Source: Terana coerulea
Taxonomy: Eukaryota > Basidiomycota > Agaricomycetes > Polyporales > Phanerochaetaceae
Direction: 5' to 3'
Assembly (NCBI GenBank): GCA_024811115.1
Contig: JAKOGH010000686.1
Coordinates: 62,001 to 126,000 of the forward strand
DNA length: 64,000 nt
Of the stretch, positions 48,388 to 60,657 are shown one piece after another. Position numbers and translations under genes: made by a program. The notes beneath the pieces are model-generated. The model made no database searches. It saw only the letters and a program-made list of their open reading frames with translations, and had not been told where the DNA came from. Every line of letters begins with the position of its first letter. Positions within the stretch are counted from its first letter, which is position 1.

Positions 48388-49037
48388 GGAGAACACCTCT
48401 ACCGCCACCAAGCCCTCTCATACGTTCATGTTCTCATTGTACGACGACTGGAACAAGCTAACGTTCCACACTGTATCATAGCAATTATTTCGACATCTGT
48501 TGTTATTATATTTTATTTACGATGTCATATGAGCATTCAATACATGCCATACTTGACGACCAGAAATTGCTGATGGGCCAGGTGTTTAGAATGGTTGAAA
48601 AAGCTTGCTGCTAGTTGACTACTTATCCCTCACTGTTGTTGTGCAAAGTAGCCATGACGCCTCCATCTCCTCCAATCTGACAAGATAATAAAGTCTGACC
48701 TACAGCGAGACAATTACTTAACCGTAAGACTAGTAGGCGTTTAGGCAACTCCAAGTCAAGTTGAGGAATTGTCTAGAAAAGTGAGCAATCGGTCTTTCAC
48801 TCCATAACTCTGTAAGCTGAACATCTGAAGTATACATAGGCTCGAAATGCCGTCCTAGCGATGCTGCGTCAGGACTAGTGAACTCCAGTGCACAGTTCAT
48901 GGAGCAGAATGGGAAGGGAATAATGATACATGCGTGTCTACACTGTCCAGATATTAGAGGTAATACAAGAAAGTATGATCGACTATGATACATGGCAATG
49001 ATGCGATTTTGCGAGTCCTTGCATGCTCGCGCGACTT
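48388..49037. other. Intergenic between convergent genes
   Basis: This stretch of 650 bp of AT-rich sequence includes the 3' UTRs of TPR-CHAT copy 3 and the NRAMP gene. No further feature is seen. Confidence 0.5.
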
Positions 49038-51164
49038 CTACTCCTCGCTCAGCCCGAGCGTGACAATCGCGTACACGTTCGCCGCGACGACGACGACCCA
49101 GATAAGCCACCCGAGCGCCGCGACGACCCTCGGGTTCGAATAGTCCACCGTCTCCGTCTCCGACGCGCGCTCCACGTCGCCGTCCGCGCTAGCGACAGCC
49201 TGGGTCGCCGTCGTCGTCCGGCTGAGCCCGCCCTCAGTGCCGGCCTCTGCCTTGTTCTCCTCATCATCGTGCGCAGGCGCCGTCGGCTTCTGGACGGCCA
49301 TGACGTGCGGGGAGCACGTGAGGTAGAGCAGCGGGAAGACGACGAAGGGGAGGACGAGCGAGAGCGCGACCTGCGACGCGACGAGGAGCGTGTCGACGCC
49401 GCCGCGGCCCGCGGCGAGCGCGACAGCCATGGACGGGACGAGGCCGATGGCGCGCGTGACGACGCGCCGCATCACGGGCTGCACGGCTGTGAGCAAAAGG
49501 CGCGAAACAGGATCTGAAGGGGAGGCGGGACTCACCGAGATGCGCCAGCGGAGGAAGCCCTCGGACACCGTCTGGCCGGCCATGGTCGCAATGATGGACG
49601 AACTCTGGCCCGACGCGAGGAGCGCGAGCGCGAACAGGGTCGCGGCGCCTTGGCTCACGATCTGCTGGAGCAGCGCATAGGCGTCAAAGAGGCTCGCAGG
49701 GCCGCCGGTCCCCTGCCGGCGCCGTAGTAAAACACCGCGCTCGCGAGTATCAGTATACTGGGACACATGTCAGTACGGCGCAGTATTCCCAAAATGACTG
49801 AGTCGCATGAGACGTACAGAGAGTTGATTACGACGGCAAGGCCGAGGAGGCTGAGCGTGATGTCGACCATGCCGTGGTATATATGCGCGCGGACAAAGGT
49901 GTAGCTGTTGTTTTCTCGGTCGGCATGGCTTTTGGGATCCGAAGCAAAGGTATCAATGGGGACGATGCGGAACGCGGACGCACAGGCCGACTTGACACGT
50001 CTGCACACGCCGGACGGGCGGGCAAGGGTGCTGCACGGTGCGATAGTAGCCTCCGAGTCGACGGAGCAGGACGAGTCGACGCGGGCGAGCGCGTCCCGCG
50101 CCTTGGGCAGTCTGTTCTGCGTGGCGAGGGCTGATCCGAGGAAAATGCTGTGCGGCATGACCGTGGCACCGATGATGCCAATCGCTGCTGGACGTCAGTT
50201 AAGGTTGACCAAGTCTAAATGACAGGTCTCACATGTATACAGAGCCCCGGACTTGAACAAAGAGTCCGAGGGGATGAAGCCGTCGAAGGCGTCCCCCCAA
50301 TGGACGCCGACTTGTGAGATGATGATTGCCATGCAGACGAGGACGGTAAACACCTACGGCAACTCAGCGGGTTTGTCGATGGAGAGGGACACACACCCGA
50401 CTCACCATTGCCGCAATTATGATCTCGAATACCCGTACCGGTTTACCGCCCAGGGGGTCCCGCAGCGCCAGCAGGACAAAAACATCCGAGGCCGTGATCA
50501 GGACGCCAGCCCACAGCGGCAGCTTGGGGAACAAAAGACACAGGGCGATGGCGGACCCGAGGAGCTCGGCGAGGTCGGTCGCGATGATGGCGCCTTCGGA
50601 GAGTATGTAGAGGGGGTAGAGGAGCATCCAGCGGCAGAGCAGCTTGTGTTTCTTGCGACTGTGCAGAAGCAGGCGGCAATGCGACGCCAGATCTGCGGGC
50701 AACAATATGAGATCATCGCGGCTTCTGTTCAAAAATACTGACGTACCGAGACCGGTCACGCAGCCCAGTCGCGAAGCAAGGACCTGCGCGGGCCTCCGTC
50801 AATACCCCGACACGGCTGCATACAGCGACAATGCGCACCTGGAGGAACACCGCGAATATGCCCGAGAGCAGCACGACGAAGAGGAGCTTGTAGCCATACT
50901 GCGAGCCCGCCTGTAAGTCCACACCCCAATTGCCGCTGCAGATCAGCACCAGACTGTCAGCAGGCGACCCTGAGAGCGAGTGAACGCGACGCCTTACGGG
51001 TCAAAGTACGCCACGGCACATACGATCCCGACGCCGGTGTGTGTGACTGCATGATCCAAGACGGTACGCGCAGATTGGCGCAGCCGGCTCGCGGCGCGGC
51101 GGAGGCACGAGCGAGACGGCGCACGGGGCTTGGCGGCGTCGACGACGCGCGGTTCAGGCAGCAT
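49038..51164 (-). CDS. NRAMP-family divalent metal transporter
   Basis: NRAMP/SMF proteins import manganese, iron and related ions with protons. The start at 51164 ([16 protein letters not shown]) precedes [20 protein letters not shown], which carries the metal-binding DPGN motif of helix 1. Later come [23 protein letters not shown], the helix 6 motif [29 protein letters not shown] and [15 protein letters not shown]. Introns are 50936-50997, 50784-50838, 50693-50746, 50354-50405, one ending near 50185, one near 49760-49820, and 49479-49535. The last is 57 nt and stop-free, so it reads through. One base is missing between about 49710 and 49725, in a GC-rich run before [13 protein letters not shown]. 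The long loop after helix 6 or 7 is Ser/Arg-rich. Family is certain; whether it sits in plasma or vacuolar membrane is not visible. Confidence 0.92.
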
Positions 51165-54100
51165 GCACGGGGGTGAGAGGCGGCGGGGTGGCGGTTGCGA
51201 GCAGGGAGGGGGACATGGGGGCTCGAGGTAAAAAGGCGAGCGACGGCGAACCCGACGGAGTGGGCGCAGGAAACGAGGATGCGGTATGGCCCCTCCACCG
51301 CTCGGAAAGGAAGCGCGAGCTCCCGACACGCTGGGACTCCGAACACCCCGCCCCGCCCCCTCGGGCGTTCCGTTACAACCCACGCAGCAGGCCGCCGTGA
51401 CCGAAAAGTAACCCACGGTAATTCACCGCTGAATGTAATGCGTGGAATGCACGACTGACAATAGTAAACATTGTGCAAGGACATGCTCAACAGCTACTAG
51501 CCTTAGCCCAAATAGACCGCACCTCGAATAACGCTGTGTAAACCGTTCTTTGAGTTGCAATATTACCACAAAGTACAAATCGAGTCTCAGGAAGTTTTGC
51601 GAAGGACAGAAATACATGAGACCACATTGGTTGCAGATGGTCCAGAGTCCTGCATTGGATGTCGACAAGTTTGTTATCAGACTTCATTTGCGGGATATGA
51701 CGGCAACCGGAACACAAAGCAACCCACAACGCCGACCGCGCAGTCGTGGTCGTAACAGCCTGATGACCCAACGAGAAACGAGCAGCAGTGACGATGTCCG
51801 GAGAACGTAGTCTCGAAGCTGGACGGCGATCCTCCAGTCTGGTTCGTCGCAAGCGCCGTTGCCGCCCGTACCAAAGCGCAGGGCCGTGCTTTGGTCGCCT
51901 GACTCACGCCGCGCCGTCTAATTCCAGTGTTCGCCCGGGTCGCCCAGACAAAACGGCAGGGTCGCCGCACGCGTCGAAACAGGCGTGAACCCGAGAGCGC
52001 CAGAGTGCGAGAGACTGTCGCCCAGAGGTACCCCAGTCCCGCAGCAGCGACCATGGCCATGACGGCGTCCGTGGCCTTCGACACGCGCATCTTCAGGCCA
52101 TGGGGAGAGTTTGTCGTTCGCACTAGCACAAAGGTGGGTGCTGCCTTTCCGGGGCGCCAAGGATGTCTCGGTGCGGAGCAACCCCGTTGTTCTCCTGACC
52201 ACAGCTTGTGCGTGTTGCAGCGCGCGCCTCCGGACGCGTCTGAACCCACGCCACATCCGCAGCGGCACGCCGCGCGCCGCGTCCGTCCTCGGCTTTTCGT
52301 GGATATCGTTAGCGGCAGTATAGCACCCCGGGACGCTGGGGTCGTGCATGAGGGCCCTGTTGCGTGCGGTACTCACCGCGGGGCGAATGTGTGGCGCGGG
52401 CAGCCAGCGCTGCCGCCCGCCGTCGTGAGCCCAGGACCAGACCTTGCACGCGAGGCGCCGCCCGCTGCACGCCGCGCACTGTCGCCCGTTCGCAAATTCG
52501 GCGAGCCCGCAGATGGCGAGTGCGGTTGCTTCTCCGAGGACGGTCCACGACTATGCGGGTCCAGCGCTGAGAGAAACTTGCAAGGTGATTGGGCAGACTA
52601 GGGCGCGAAAACAGATGACGCAGGGACCACAGGGGTTGGCACAGTAAGCATCATGAAAGGGCCTTCGTCTTTCGTGGTGCAAGTTGAAGCCCAGACGGGC
52701 GGTACAAGACGGTAGGATAAGTCCCTTGAGACCGAAGGTATGGTAGAGCTGGCGTCCTGACCATGCGGATGGCCTCCCTTGGCATATACGGTCGAAGACG
52801 ACAGGCACCAGAGCCTCGGTCCACCGCTTGCAATACTCTGCTTACTTGATAGCGAGGTGGCTTTAGGAAAACTTGAACAGGCTGTGGCCTGGTGAGAGTG
52901 GTCAGTTGTATAATTGTCAGGGAGTATGTTGGGCTGTGCAAAGAGGAAATGAGCGAACGTGTGCGGCTATAAAACATCACCACGTACTCATGGATTTATC
53001 GAAGGAAAATGGAGCAGCTTCGGGCCTTCCTTCCATTGGTCGAAACCAGACTGACGAGTCGACACCAGCGGACAGTGTCCACTCTGTACTCCGCGAATCT
53101 ACGCGAGGCCAACTTTGAGCAGATCTCGTCGTGCACACGTTCCCTTCTTTTATCTTCCTCATTGCATCCGTCAGATTGAGGTGAGATTGGCGGAAGACTG
53201 AGAGAGAGAACTCGCCCGCATAAACGCCATCGGCTACGGACTTGGTCTGGGTGACACGTCAGCACCGCCCGATGCCTTGGTTGCGGCTTCTCACGACGTA
53301 CTCTTCGGAACCTGGATGACCGTAGCATACGCGCCCTGCTCGTGTCTTTATCGCGTGAGCCTCAGCTAAGTTCATCCAGATTGAGGTCGTTTGATTGAGT
53401 GGCGTCCAAAGCAGTGGCCTATCACAGCTCATAGAGATGGAGGTATTGAGGACAAATACTCGCGTACCTCGGTGCCAGCACAGAACTGCTCTTTCGCCAC
53501 CTCGGCCAAACACGTGCCATACCCCGACTCAAGTATCTGCAGCCGACGCCATCAGCAGCAGAGTAAAAACGGCGATTTAAACTACACCAACCTCATGCAT
53601 GGCTCTACTACACATATTGGTAGCTATAATTTCTGTGGTGCGACTGCACTGTGGTTAGCTAGAAAGAGACGAAGTGACAGGGAATGGAGTCTGTGATGAG
53701 CTGACTTCGCCCACCTACATTGGTGTCCACACACGTATGACAAAGCTTGATCTTGTTTTAGAATCTGCAGGATGTGAACATAAAGAACAATGATGCACTT
53801 GATAACCAAATGTTTATACGACCGCTCTTAGCTCCTTCGACTTGCAGGTCCAGGTCGCAGCATCGACAAAGCCCGTGCACTCTGAAGCAGGAGCCTGAGC
53901 GTATGCACATAATGCAGCAAATGTATGAGCTCAATACGGGACGTGGCTTTACAATCGTTCGAACAGATTGTCGAGGTGGAAGGGCATCCTGCAGGGGTGA
54001 ACGTTGTCGGCGCGCCTGTTCGCTGTCACCAAGGGGTCGTGAGGGTATGCGAGACTACTGGGTGGAAACGCCTCGAGAAGAAGTAAGGATTATTAGGAAG

Positions 54101-54316
54101 AGAGAGGTGAGGAGGATTCAAGGCATGAATGTACAGCATGGTCGGGACGAAGCTGCAAAGCGCGCGTGGGCAGCAAACATGATTCTTAGCGCCAGAACGC
54201 CACGAACACCCCGCCTTCCTGATTAGGCATTCCCAGCTTGGTTCTCACGTCCACAAGCGTCCCGCTCAGCGAGTATTTCCCCTCTCCAAGTGGTCGCGCT
54301 GGTACAACGGCACGAT
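51165..54316. other. 3.1 kb without a recognised gene
   Basis: The first few hundred bases should hold the NRAMP promoter. From 51830 to 52600 the sequence is GC-rich with overlapping ORFs on both strands and GTGAGT donor-like sites on the minus strand near 52374 and 51904, so an unrecognised intron-containing gene is possible. From 52650 to 54300 I see only short ORFs, the longest at 53774-54226 (+), with no familiar motif. Confidence 0.4.
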
Positions 54317-55847
54317 ATGACAGATATTGGCTCTAGCACCGCAAATCGTACCTCATTGGACCAAATCTTCGACATTGTAAGTCGTACGTCTTGTTGAGTG
54401 TACAGGTCATAAGCGCAGCATTTTTCATTCTTGATAGTAGGATACCCTCGAAACCATAGCAGAAAGTCCAGTCTCCTATGTCAGTCGAGCATGTTTCCGC
54501 TCAGACCGGCCGGACGGCGCGGGGAAACTTGTCGCCATCAAGAGCGCCTCCATCCTCCCCGAGTTTTCCAAACAACCTCACGACATCTTGAAAGAAGCGA
54601 AGCTGCTTGCTGCCCATTCTCACTCCAACGTGACTACGTTATCTTTTCAGCCATGGACCCCGCTTACCATTAGATCAGGTTATTGAGCTTATGGGAAGCA
54701 CATTTGAGCCAGCCCTGAACACCGTGCACTTCTGGATGCCATTCATATCCTACTCCCTGGAAGACCTCCTGTCCAGCCCGACCTTCTCGCCGCACCCGTC
54801 GCCGATCGGTATTATCCTAGATGGTGACAGAAATTTCTCTGCGCTGGCTCGCTCAGTCATCTATCAAATTACATCCGCCCTTGCTTACCTGCATGACCCG
54901 GCTCGTGCAGTCGCTCACCGGGATGTCAAGCCGCGGAACGTACTATTAACCGCGACCGGCTGCGTGAAGCTGATTGACTTTGGTATATCTTGGAACGACA
55001 AACTCTCCTCTCTCCCCGATGCATTGTGGCCGGAACCTGCGGGGTCGATGTGTCCGTTTGTATGCTCAGGGTACGTCCTAAGGCCGCATCTTGGCTTGCT
55101 CTACTGAGAGATGTTCCAGCCCATACCGCGCTCCAGAGACCATATTTGGGCCGACAGATTACGATGCGTTTGCCGTCGATTTATGGAGCTTGGGAGCGCT
55201 TGTGGCTGAATTTTACACGCCGTTGCGATTCACGGGCGAGGTCGACCTGTCGGATGATGGCTACATCAGCTCAAAAGGATGAGGACGCTGAGCAGCCTGC
55301 CAAACCGTTTATATACTCCGGAGGACTACGCGCAAAGACGGGGCTCTTGGTCCAGAGACACTCTTTTCGACGCTGAGAGAGGTTCCATCGGGCTTGCGTG
55401 GAGCATTTTCAAAACGCGAGGGACCCCAGATGAAGATAATTGGCCGGTACGTCGCGCAGCAACTCTCTGGATTGAACACTGGTTAATGCGAGCGGTTGAT
55501 CAGTCGTTCAAGGATTTGCCGGATGCCAACAAGGTGTCGTTCATCGACGCAAAGCCTCGCAGCTTGCAGGAGCTTTTGCCCAACCTTCCACCCGCAAGCT
55601 TAGTCTCATTTCAGGCATTTTCCCACTTTCCCCAGACGCAGTGGACGCATCTCCGCTGGATCTCGTCCACAGACTCCTTGTATATCCTCCGGAGAGGAGA
55701 TTACGTGCGTCCAATGCGCTGCAGCACCCTTGGCTGCATGAGGACCTGCTGCTACTTCCGGAGGGTCACAGCGCTGAAGGAGGAGTTCGCGCTTGGGGTT
55801 CCAGAACGCTGGCAGAGATTGTACAATTGTATATGAAGAAATCATGA
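54317..55847 (+). CDS. CAK1-like serine/threonine protein kinase
   Basis: The protein has the core of a eukaryotic protein kinase. Exon 1 ([20 protein letters not shown]) is followed by an intron and then the N-lobe with [11 protein letters not shown] and a helix-C-like [13 protein letters not shown]. After the next intron come [18 protein letters not shown], the catalytic loop [11 protein letters not shown], the DFG motif LIDFGIS, the APE motif GPYRAPET and [13 protein letters not shown]. The C-lobe includes [20 protein letters not shown] and GTPDEDNWP, resembling fungal CDK-activating kinase (Cak1) relatives, and [19 protein letters not shown]. There is no standard glycine-rich loop, as in Cak1. 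The frame shifts near 55277, again between about 55305 and 55325, and near 55597. It is tail to tail with UTP14, 43 bp apart. The kinase call is firm; the CAK1 subfamily is likely. Confidence 0.8.
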
Positions 55848-55890
55848 TGAGTGCAATAAAATACAGAATGCAATGTATAGCGAGACCAAA

Positions 55891-58800
55891 TTACAGCAGC
55901 TTCTCCAACGGAGTGATGACGGTTCCCATCTATTTCGCGGTCAACTTCCAGAACACTGCGCTAGCCATGCTATAACAAAACGTACCTTTTTGTGACCTTG
56001 GGCAGAGTGCCTCGCTGGAAGCCGACCCGAGTGTTCCACTCCGTACCGATAGGTGTATCCATGCTGCGCTCAAATTGCGCCTTGCTGGTATACGGGAACG
56101 GCAAGTCCTTGACAAGATACTTGGCGGCCTTCTTGTCCCTCTTCTCGGAGATGATGACATGAGACCTGTTGAAGTCGGCACGGGTGGTAGGGTCCACGCC
56201 CGGCGATCTTCTTGATGAGGTATGGTTTTGGAGGCGCCTTCTTGGTACCTACGCCACCCCATGAGCCCTGAAAGATAATTAGCACTTCGACTGGCGATTA
56301 CAACATTCGCGACGTACCCATCCCGCAAGCGTGGTATCAACCTCCTTCGGGGCATCCTCGTTGATCTCCCGCCTTTTTGCCTCCGCGAACTCATGCACAA
56401 CGTTGTCACCGGCGAAGGCGCGAGCAACCAAATCCCTCTGCTCAAACGCCTTGACGCCCTTGCCGCGACCTTTGCCCTTCTGCGCCGCCAACCGTTCCTG
56501 TTCCTCGACCTCGCTATGTGCGTCGTCGTCGTCGTCGTCGCCATCCCCGTCCTGGGCCCCAGATCGCGGTTGCGTGGCCTTGTCGCCATTCACCTTCGAC
56601 GCTTTTGGCTTCGAGGGTCCGGCTTCCGCATTTGCCGCGCCCAGAGTCAGGACATTCGACATGGAGATCTCGACGGATGCTTCGTCTTTGGCTTTCTCCT
56701 TCTCTTCCGCACGGTTCTTCGCCCGCTTGCGCAGCTTGTTCTTGGACTTCTCTGTGCTTGCGCTTTCTTTCGAGACGGCAACCTCGTGCTTCTTCTGCCC
56801 AACTTTGCTGGGCCCGTCTTCTCGTGTTGCAAGCCACGGGTTTTGTTGCTCTTCGGGAAGAGGGGTCGACCGTGGAACGACAGGCGAAAGGGTAACGGGT
56901 GAGGTGGCTTGGCTGCCGGCCAGCAAATCCGTCGACTTCAAAGTGACGCTAGATGTGTCTGAGGCTAACGAGGGAAGTGATGGGGATACTTTGGGCTGAA
57001 CGAAATCTCTCAGTGGGAAATCACGAGTATTCAATACGCGTACATACCACGTTTCCTGGGCGGAAAGACATGCGACCGCCAGTGCGTTGGGCGGTAGGGT
57101 CTGAAGGACTCACACCAGTGGCAGTAGCGTCATCGTCATCTTCCGAGGGCATGTGACCACCCATCTCTCGTATGAAGTCGTCCGTCTCCTGGTTGGCCCG
57201 ATGCCGATCGCGGGCCATGGCGTCCTTCATGAACTTCATCTGAAATACGCTTTTTGGCCCGTGGCTCTCGGCGTCTGCACCTTCGTCTGGGCGGTCGAGT
57301 TCACGCAACTCATCGAAGGCACCAGTCTTGATACGCTGAAGAGCCTCTTCACCGCCGTCGTCGCTATCGTCTTCATCGTCACCCTCATCACTCTCGCTTC
57401 CACTGCCCTGTCCCTGAATTCTTCGCCTGAGCTTCTCGCCACGATCCAACATCTCACTGATTTCCTTCCTCTGATCCACGTCCAACTCGTTGCGATTCTT
57501 CATCGCCTTCGCCCACTTGCCAGTGTTTTTGTGCCTCAACGTAGCACGTTCTCGCGCTCGGTCGACCTCCCGCTTCAGCTGCGCCTCCTCGTCGTCCTCA
57601 TCCTCATCGGACTCGCCCAGCTTCGCCGCAAGTTTCGCCTTCTCCTTCTTCTTGAGCCGTCGGTAGGTCTTGCTCTTGATTTTGGCGACCCGTTTGGCCT
57701 TCGCCTCGGCGCGGAACATGAGCTCGCGCATCTTAGCCAGCTCCGCTCGGCGTTCAGCGACCTCCTCGACTGAGAGGTGATTCATTTTCAAGGCCTCGGT
57801 TTGAGAGAGGTCTTGTTCGCGCATCTTAGCGGTCTTCAGGAGTCTATCTACAGCGCTTTCCATCTCTGTAGTAGGCTATGAAAGCATTAGCATAGCTGGC
57901 CAAAGGGAACTGGTGGAAGTACGCACCTTGAATTTAGCCATGAGCTCGAGGTTTGAGGCCTTTCCTGACGATTCTGCCTGCAGAGGGAAACTGAGATGTT
58001 CTGCCTGGACTCAGAAACACAGTCAGTATAGCACATGTTCACAGTATGCGACATCTAAAACATACCTCCTTGATGCGCTTCATGGTCGCACTCCATTTGT
58101 CAATTTCCTCCTTGGTCTGTTCATATGCAGCCTCCCGGTCGAGGCGCTCCTGCGCCCGCTGAGGTAAAGGGGCCGAGAGCGTCTTGGCCTTGGATGAGTT
58201 CGAAGCGAGCACCTTCGCAGACTTCTTCAAGGACTGTAGGTTTGACGATGAAGATGCTAATGGTGCGAGAAGATCATCCAAGCTAAGCTTACTTGCGCCT
58301 GCCATTTTGTAAAATTAGGTGTTGAGTAGGAGGCCACTACTGAATTAATGCTCACCAGATGAAGCAGCAAATTCGTTCTCGACGCCAGCTTGAGCTTGCT
58401 CCTTCAGCACCCTTCGCCTCCGCTTCCGCTGATCTTCCACCGTTGTAGCATCATCTCCTTCGTCCTCAGGAGCCTTCCGCTTGCTGCCTGCGTCGAGGTT
58501 CGTTATGAGGCTTTCGAGGTGATCCAATGCTGAGGGGTCCGCTTCGCCTTCATCCTCAGAAGCGATGTCGGATGGCTCCACAGACTGCGCATCCCTTCCC
58601 CCTCCCCGACGTCCACATCTGACCGGTCCTCTTCTTCACTTTCGTCCTGCGGGTACCTCGCGTCTTCCTTCTCAATCGTTCCCATATCATCTCCGCTGTC
58701 CGCCTCCCCTCGTCCATCGAGCATATCCAAAACATCGATGAACTCGTCTGATTCGCCCTCCTCCTCCCCCTCATCACTTTCTTCCTCCTCCAACCCATCC

Positions 58801-59370
58801 TCACTCGCGTCCGCACCTGCGTCCTCCATGTCGGTGTCTTCATTCAGATCTACTTCAGCAAATCGAACGCCTTTCGACTGCGCAGATTTCGAAGGTTTCG
58901 ACTTCTTAGGCAATGATTTCTATATCCATACCCGCAAAGTAACGTAAGAAAAGCTTCATGAGCAGGGGTGTGTGTTTTAAACATACCTTCCTTGCAGCAA
59001 AGCCAAAACCCGCATATCTGTCTTCATCGCTTTCGTCAAAAGCGGCGTCGCTATCAATCTCTTCGTCATCTTCCTCGTCAAAACCATCGTCATTGTCGTC
59101 TTCCCCGACAAGCCGTGGAAGCTTCCGATTACCCAGCATGTCGCCCCCAGCATCACTGTCGTCGTCTCCGCCTGCATTCATAGACTCGTCTTTTTCCAGT
59201 TCCAGTTTGACCTTGCTCCTCCGCACCCGTTCTGGTTGGTATTCGTATACATCCGAAGAATTCGAAAGGGTCTTCGACTTTAGCGATTTGCGCTTTGCAT
59301 ATCCGGTTACGTTGTTGGCCTTCCTCGATTGAGGCTTTGAAAACTTCTGAGATTTTGGTGGTCGGGCCAT
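55891..59370 (-). CDS. UTP14: U3 snoRNP/small-subunit processome protein UTP14
   Basis: UTP14 is a nucleolar protein of the 90S pre-ribosome. It activates the helicase Dhr1 and is needed for 18S rRNA maturation. The start MARPPKSQKFSKPQSRK opens a basic, then very acidic N-terminal third. The conserved core follows: LPQRAQERLDREAAYEQTKEE, MREQDLSQTEALKM, KIKSKTYRRLKKKEK and RATLRHKNTGKWAK. The C-terminal block has GSWGG, RADFNRSHVIISEKRDKKAAKYLV, DLPFPYTSKAQFERSMDTPIG and a short last exon MGTVITPLEKLL. About seven introns are present. Frame breaks occur in a G/C run near 58600, in a C run at 56199-56201 and at the T run 55987-55991 beside the last donor. All three are homopolymer slips, so the gene is probably intact. 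The Asp run near 56530 is a GTC/GAC microsatellite. Confidence 0.93.
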
Positions 59371-60657
59371 GGCCTCAGCAGTAACAAGGAGGTAAAGCGA
59401 GCGACTCCCCTAGGGTAGGCCTGTGAGGTTGAGTGGAAGCCTGAGCGTTTACAAGCGTAAAGTTTTGGACGAGTCTTCTGGGCGTCGGAGTGCGCCAGGC
59501 TATCGGGAACTCCCACGTGGCTACTGATCGGCGGGCTGTTGCGCTTTTAGCGCTCAAACGCTCGGCTTTCCCCGCAACCATCCCGCCAACCAAGCTTGCT
59601 GGCGACAGCGAGACAGTTCGGTGCTGTTCACTCCGCCTAACCTGCCACAGGACGTGAAAAATGTTCAATAGCTCGCTCTAATTGACACACAAAAGGTCAG
59701 TTTATATGCCTTACTTTACCTAAATCAGCTAAACAACTTGAAATTATATATGTAGCTCTTCAACGTCACTTGTACTCCGTGATGTATTCGAGCTGCTTAC
59801 GATCCACGAGGGTTGTCCTATTCGAATAGCATGAACCGTAGGAAGGTGAGAATGACGGTATGATTCTGATTGTACCTGCCATAGGTGCACACATCGCAGC
59901 TTCAGAGCTTCTACCGTGATCCTTGCGATCGCTGAGAGTCTGAGACGGACATTGCAGGGGGGGGCGCGCGTTATGCAGAATCCTTCGAAAGGATGTGGGA
60001 AAAGAATATTCAGTCAAGTCCCCCCTGTTTGCTACTCTCCTTGCACATCACTTACGACGGCGCAGTTCTGTGTAGGTTTGTGCAGGTCCGTGACGGTGCC
60101 TCGTCTCGTGCGGAGGCATTTATTGCAATCAATTCACACGATCGAACCGCCCGACGCCCACATTGGCGGAAGCACACAAAAGGAGTGGATCTCAAGATGT
60201 CTCATAGATTGACTACCACTGCTGATGGAAGCTGCTGAATGGAGGTGGGTGTTCATCAGTGGTAGCCAATGCGACGTTGTTTGTGACCAGGCCCACGCAC
60301 ATAATTTCATTTGGAATTTCTAAACGGGCTGATGCTTAGCCTAGTCCAACGTATGCGCCTTCCCGAGGGAGGCGGAGGAGACTTCGGTATTCTCGCCGGT
60401 CCACCGAGGTGGCAGTGAATGGGTCGTTTGAAATCGTGGTGCATTGTGTCATCAAACCTACAAGTACAAGAGTACAGTAATCGAACAACAACAAACGGTA
60501 CGTGGCATAGCGTTACAGATAAAAATATCGCAACGTACAGATAGTATTACACCAAGGAGTCGGAATGTATTCGGGTCAATCGTGCGATCATGGCGAGCAT
60601 TAGCGGCGTAGCGTCCGTGAGTACTAAGGTCGTTTCTCAAGCATGAGTCGTGAACAT
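59371..60657. other. Intergenic, nothing recognised
   Basis: About 1.3 kb lie between the 5' end of UTP14 and the 3' end of the next minus-strand gene. The first 200 bp should hold the UTP14 promoter. There is a run of eight G near 59957. No gene or repeat is seen. Confidence 0.45.

Noticed and set aside
56279..57034. Plus-strand ORFs of 125-222 residues opposite UTP14
   Set aside because: UTP14 is certain on the minus strand here, with conserved family blocks on both sides.
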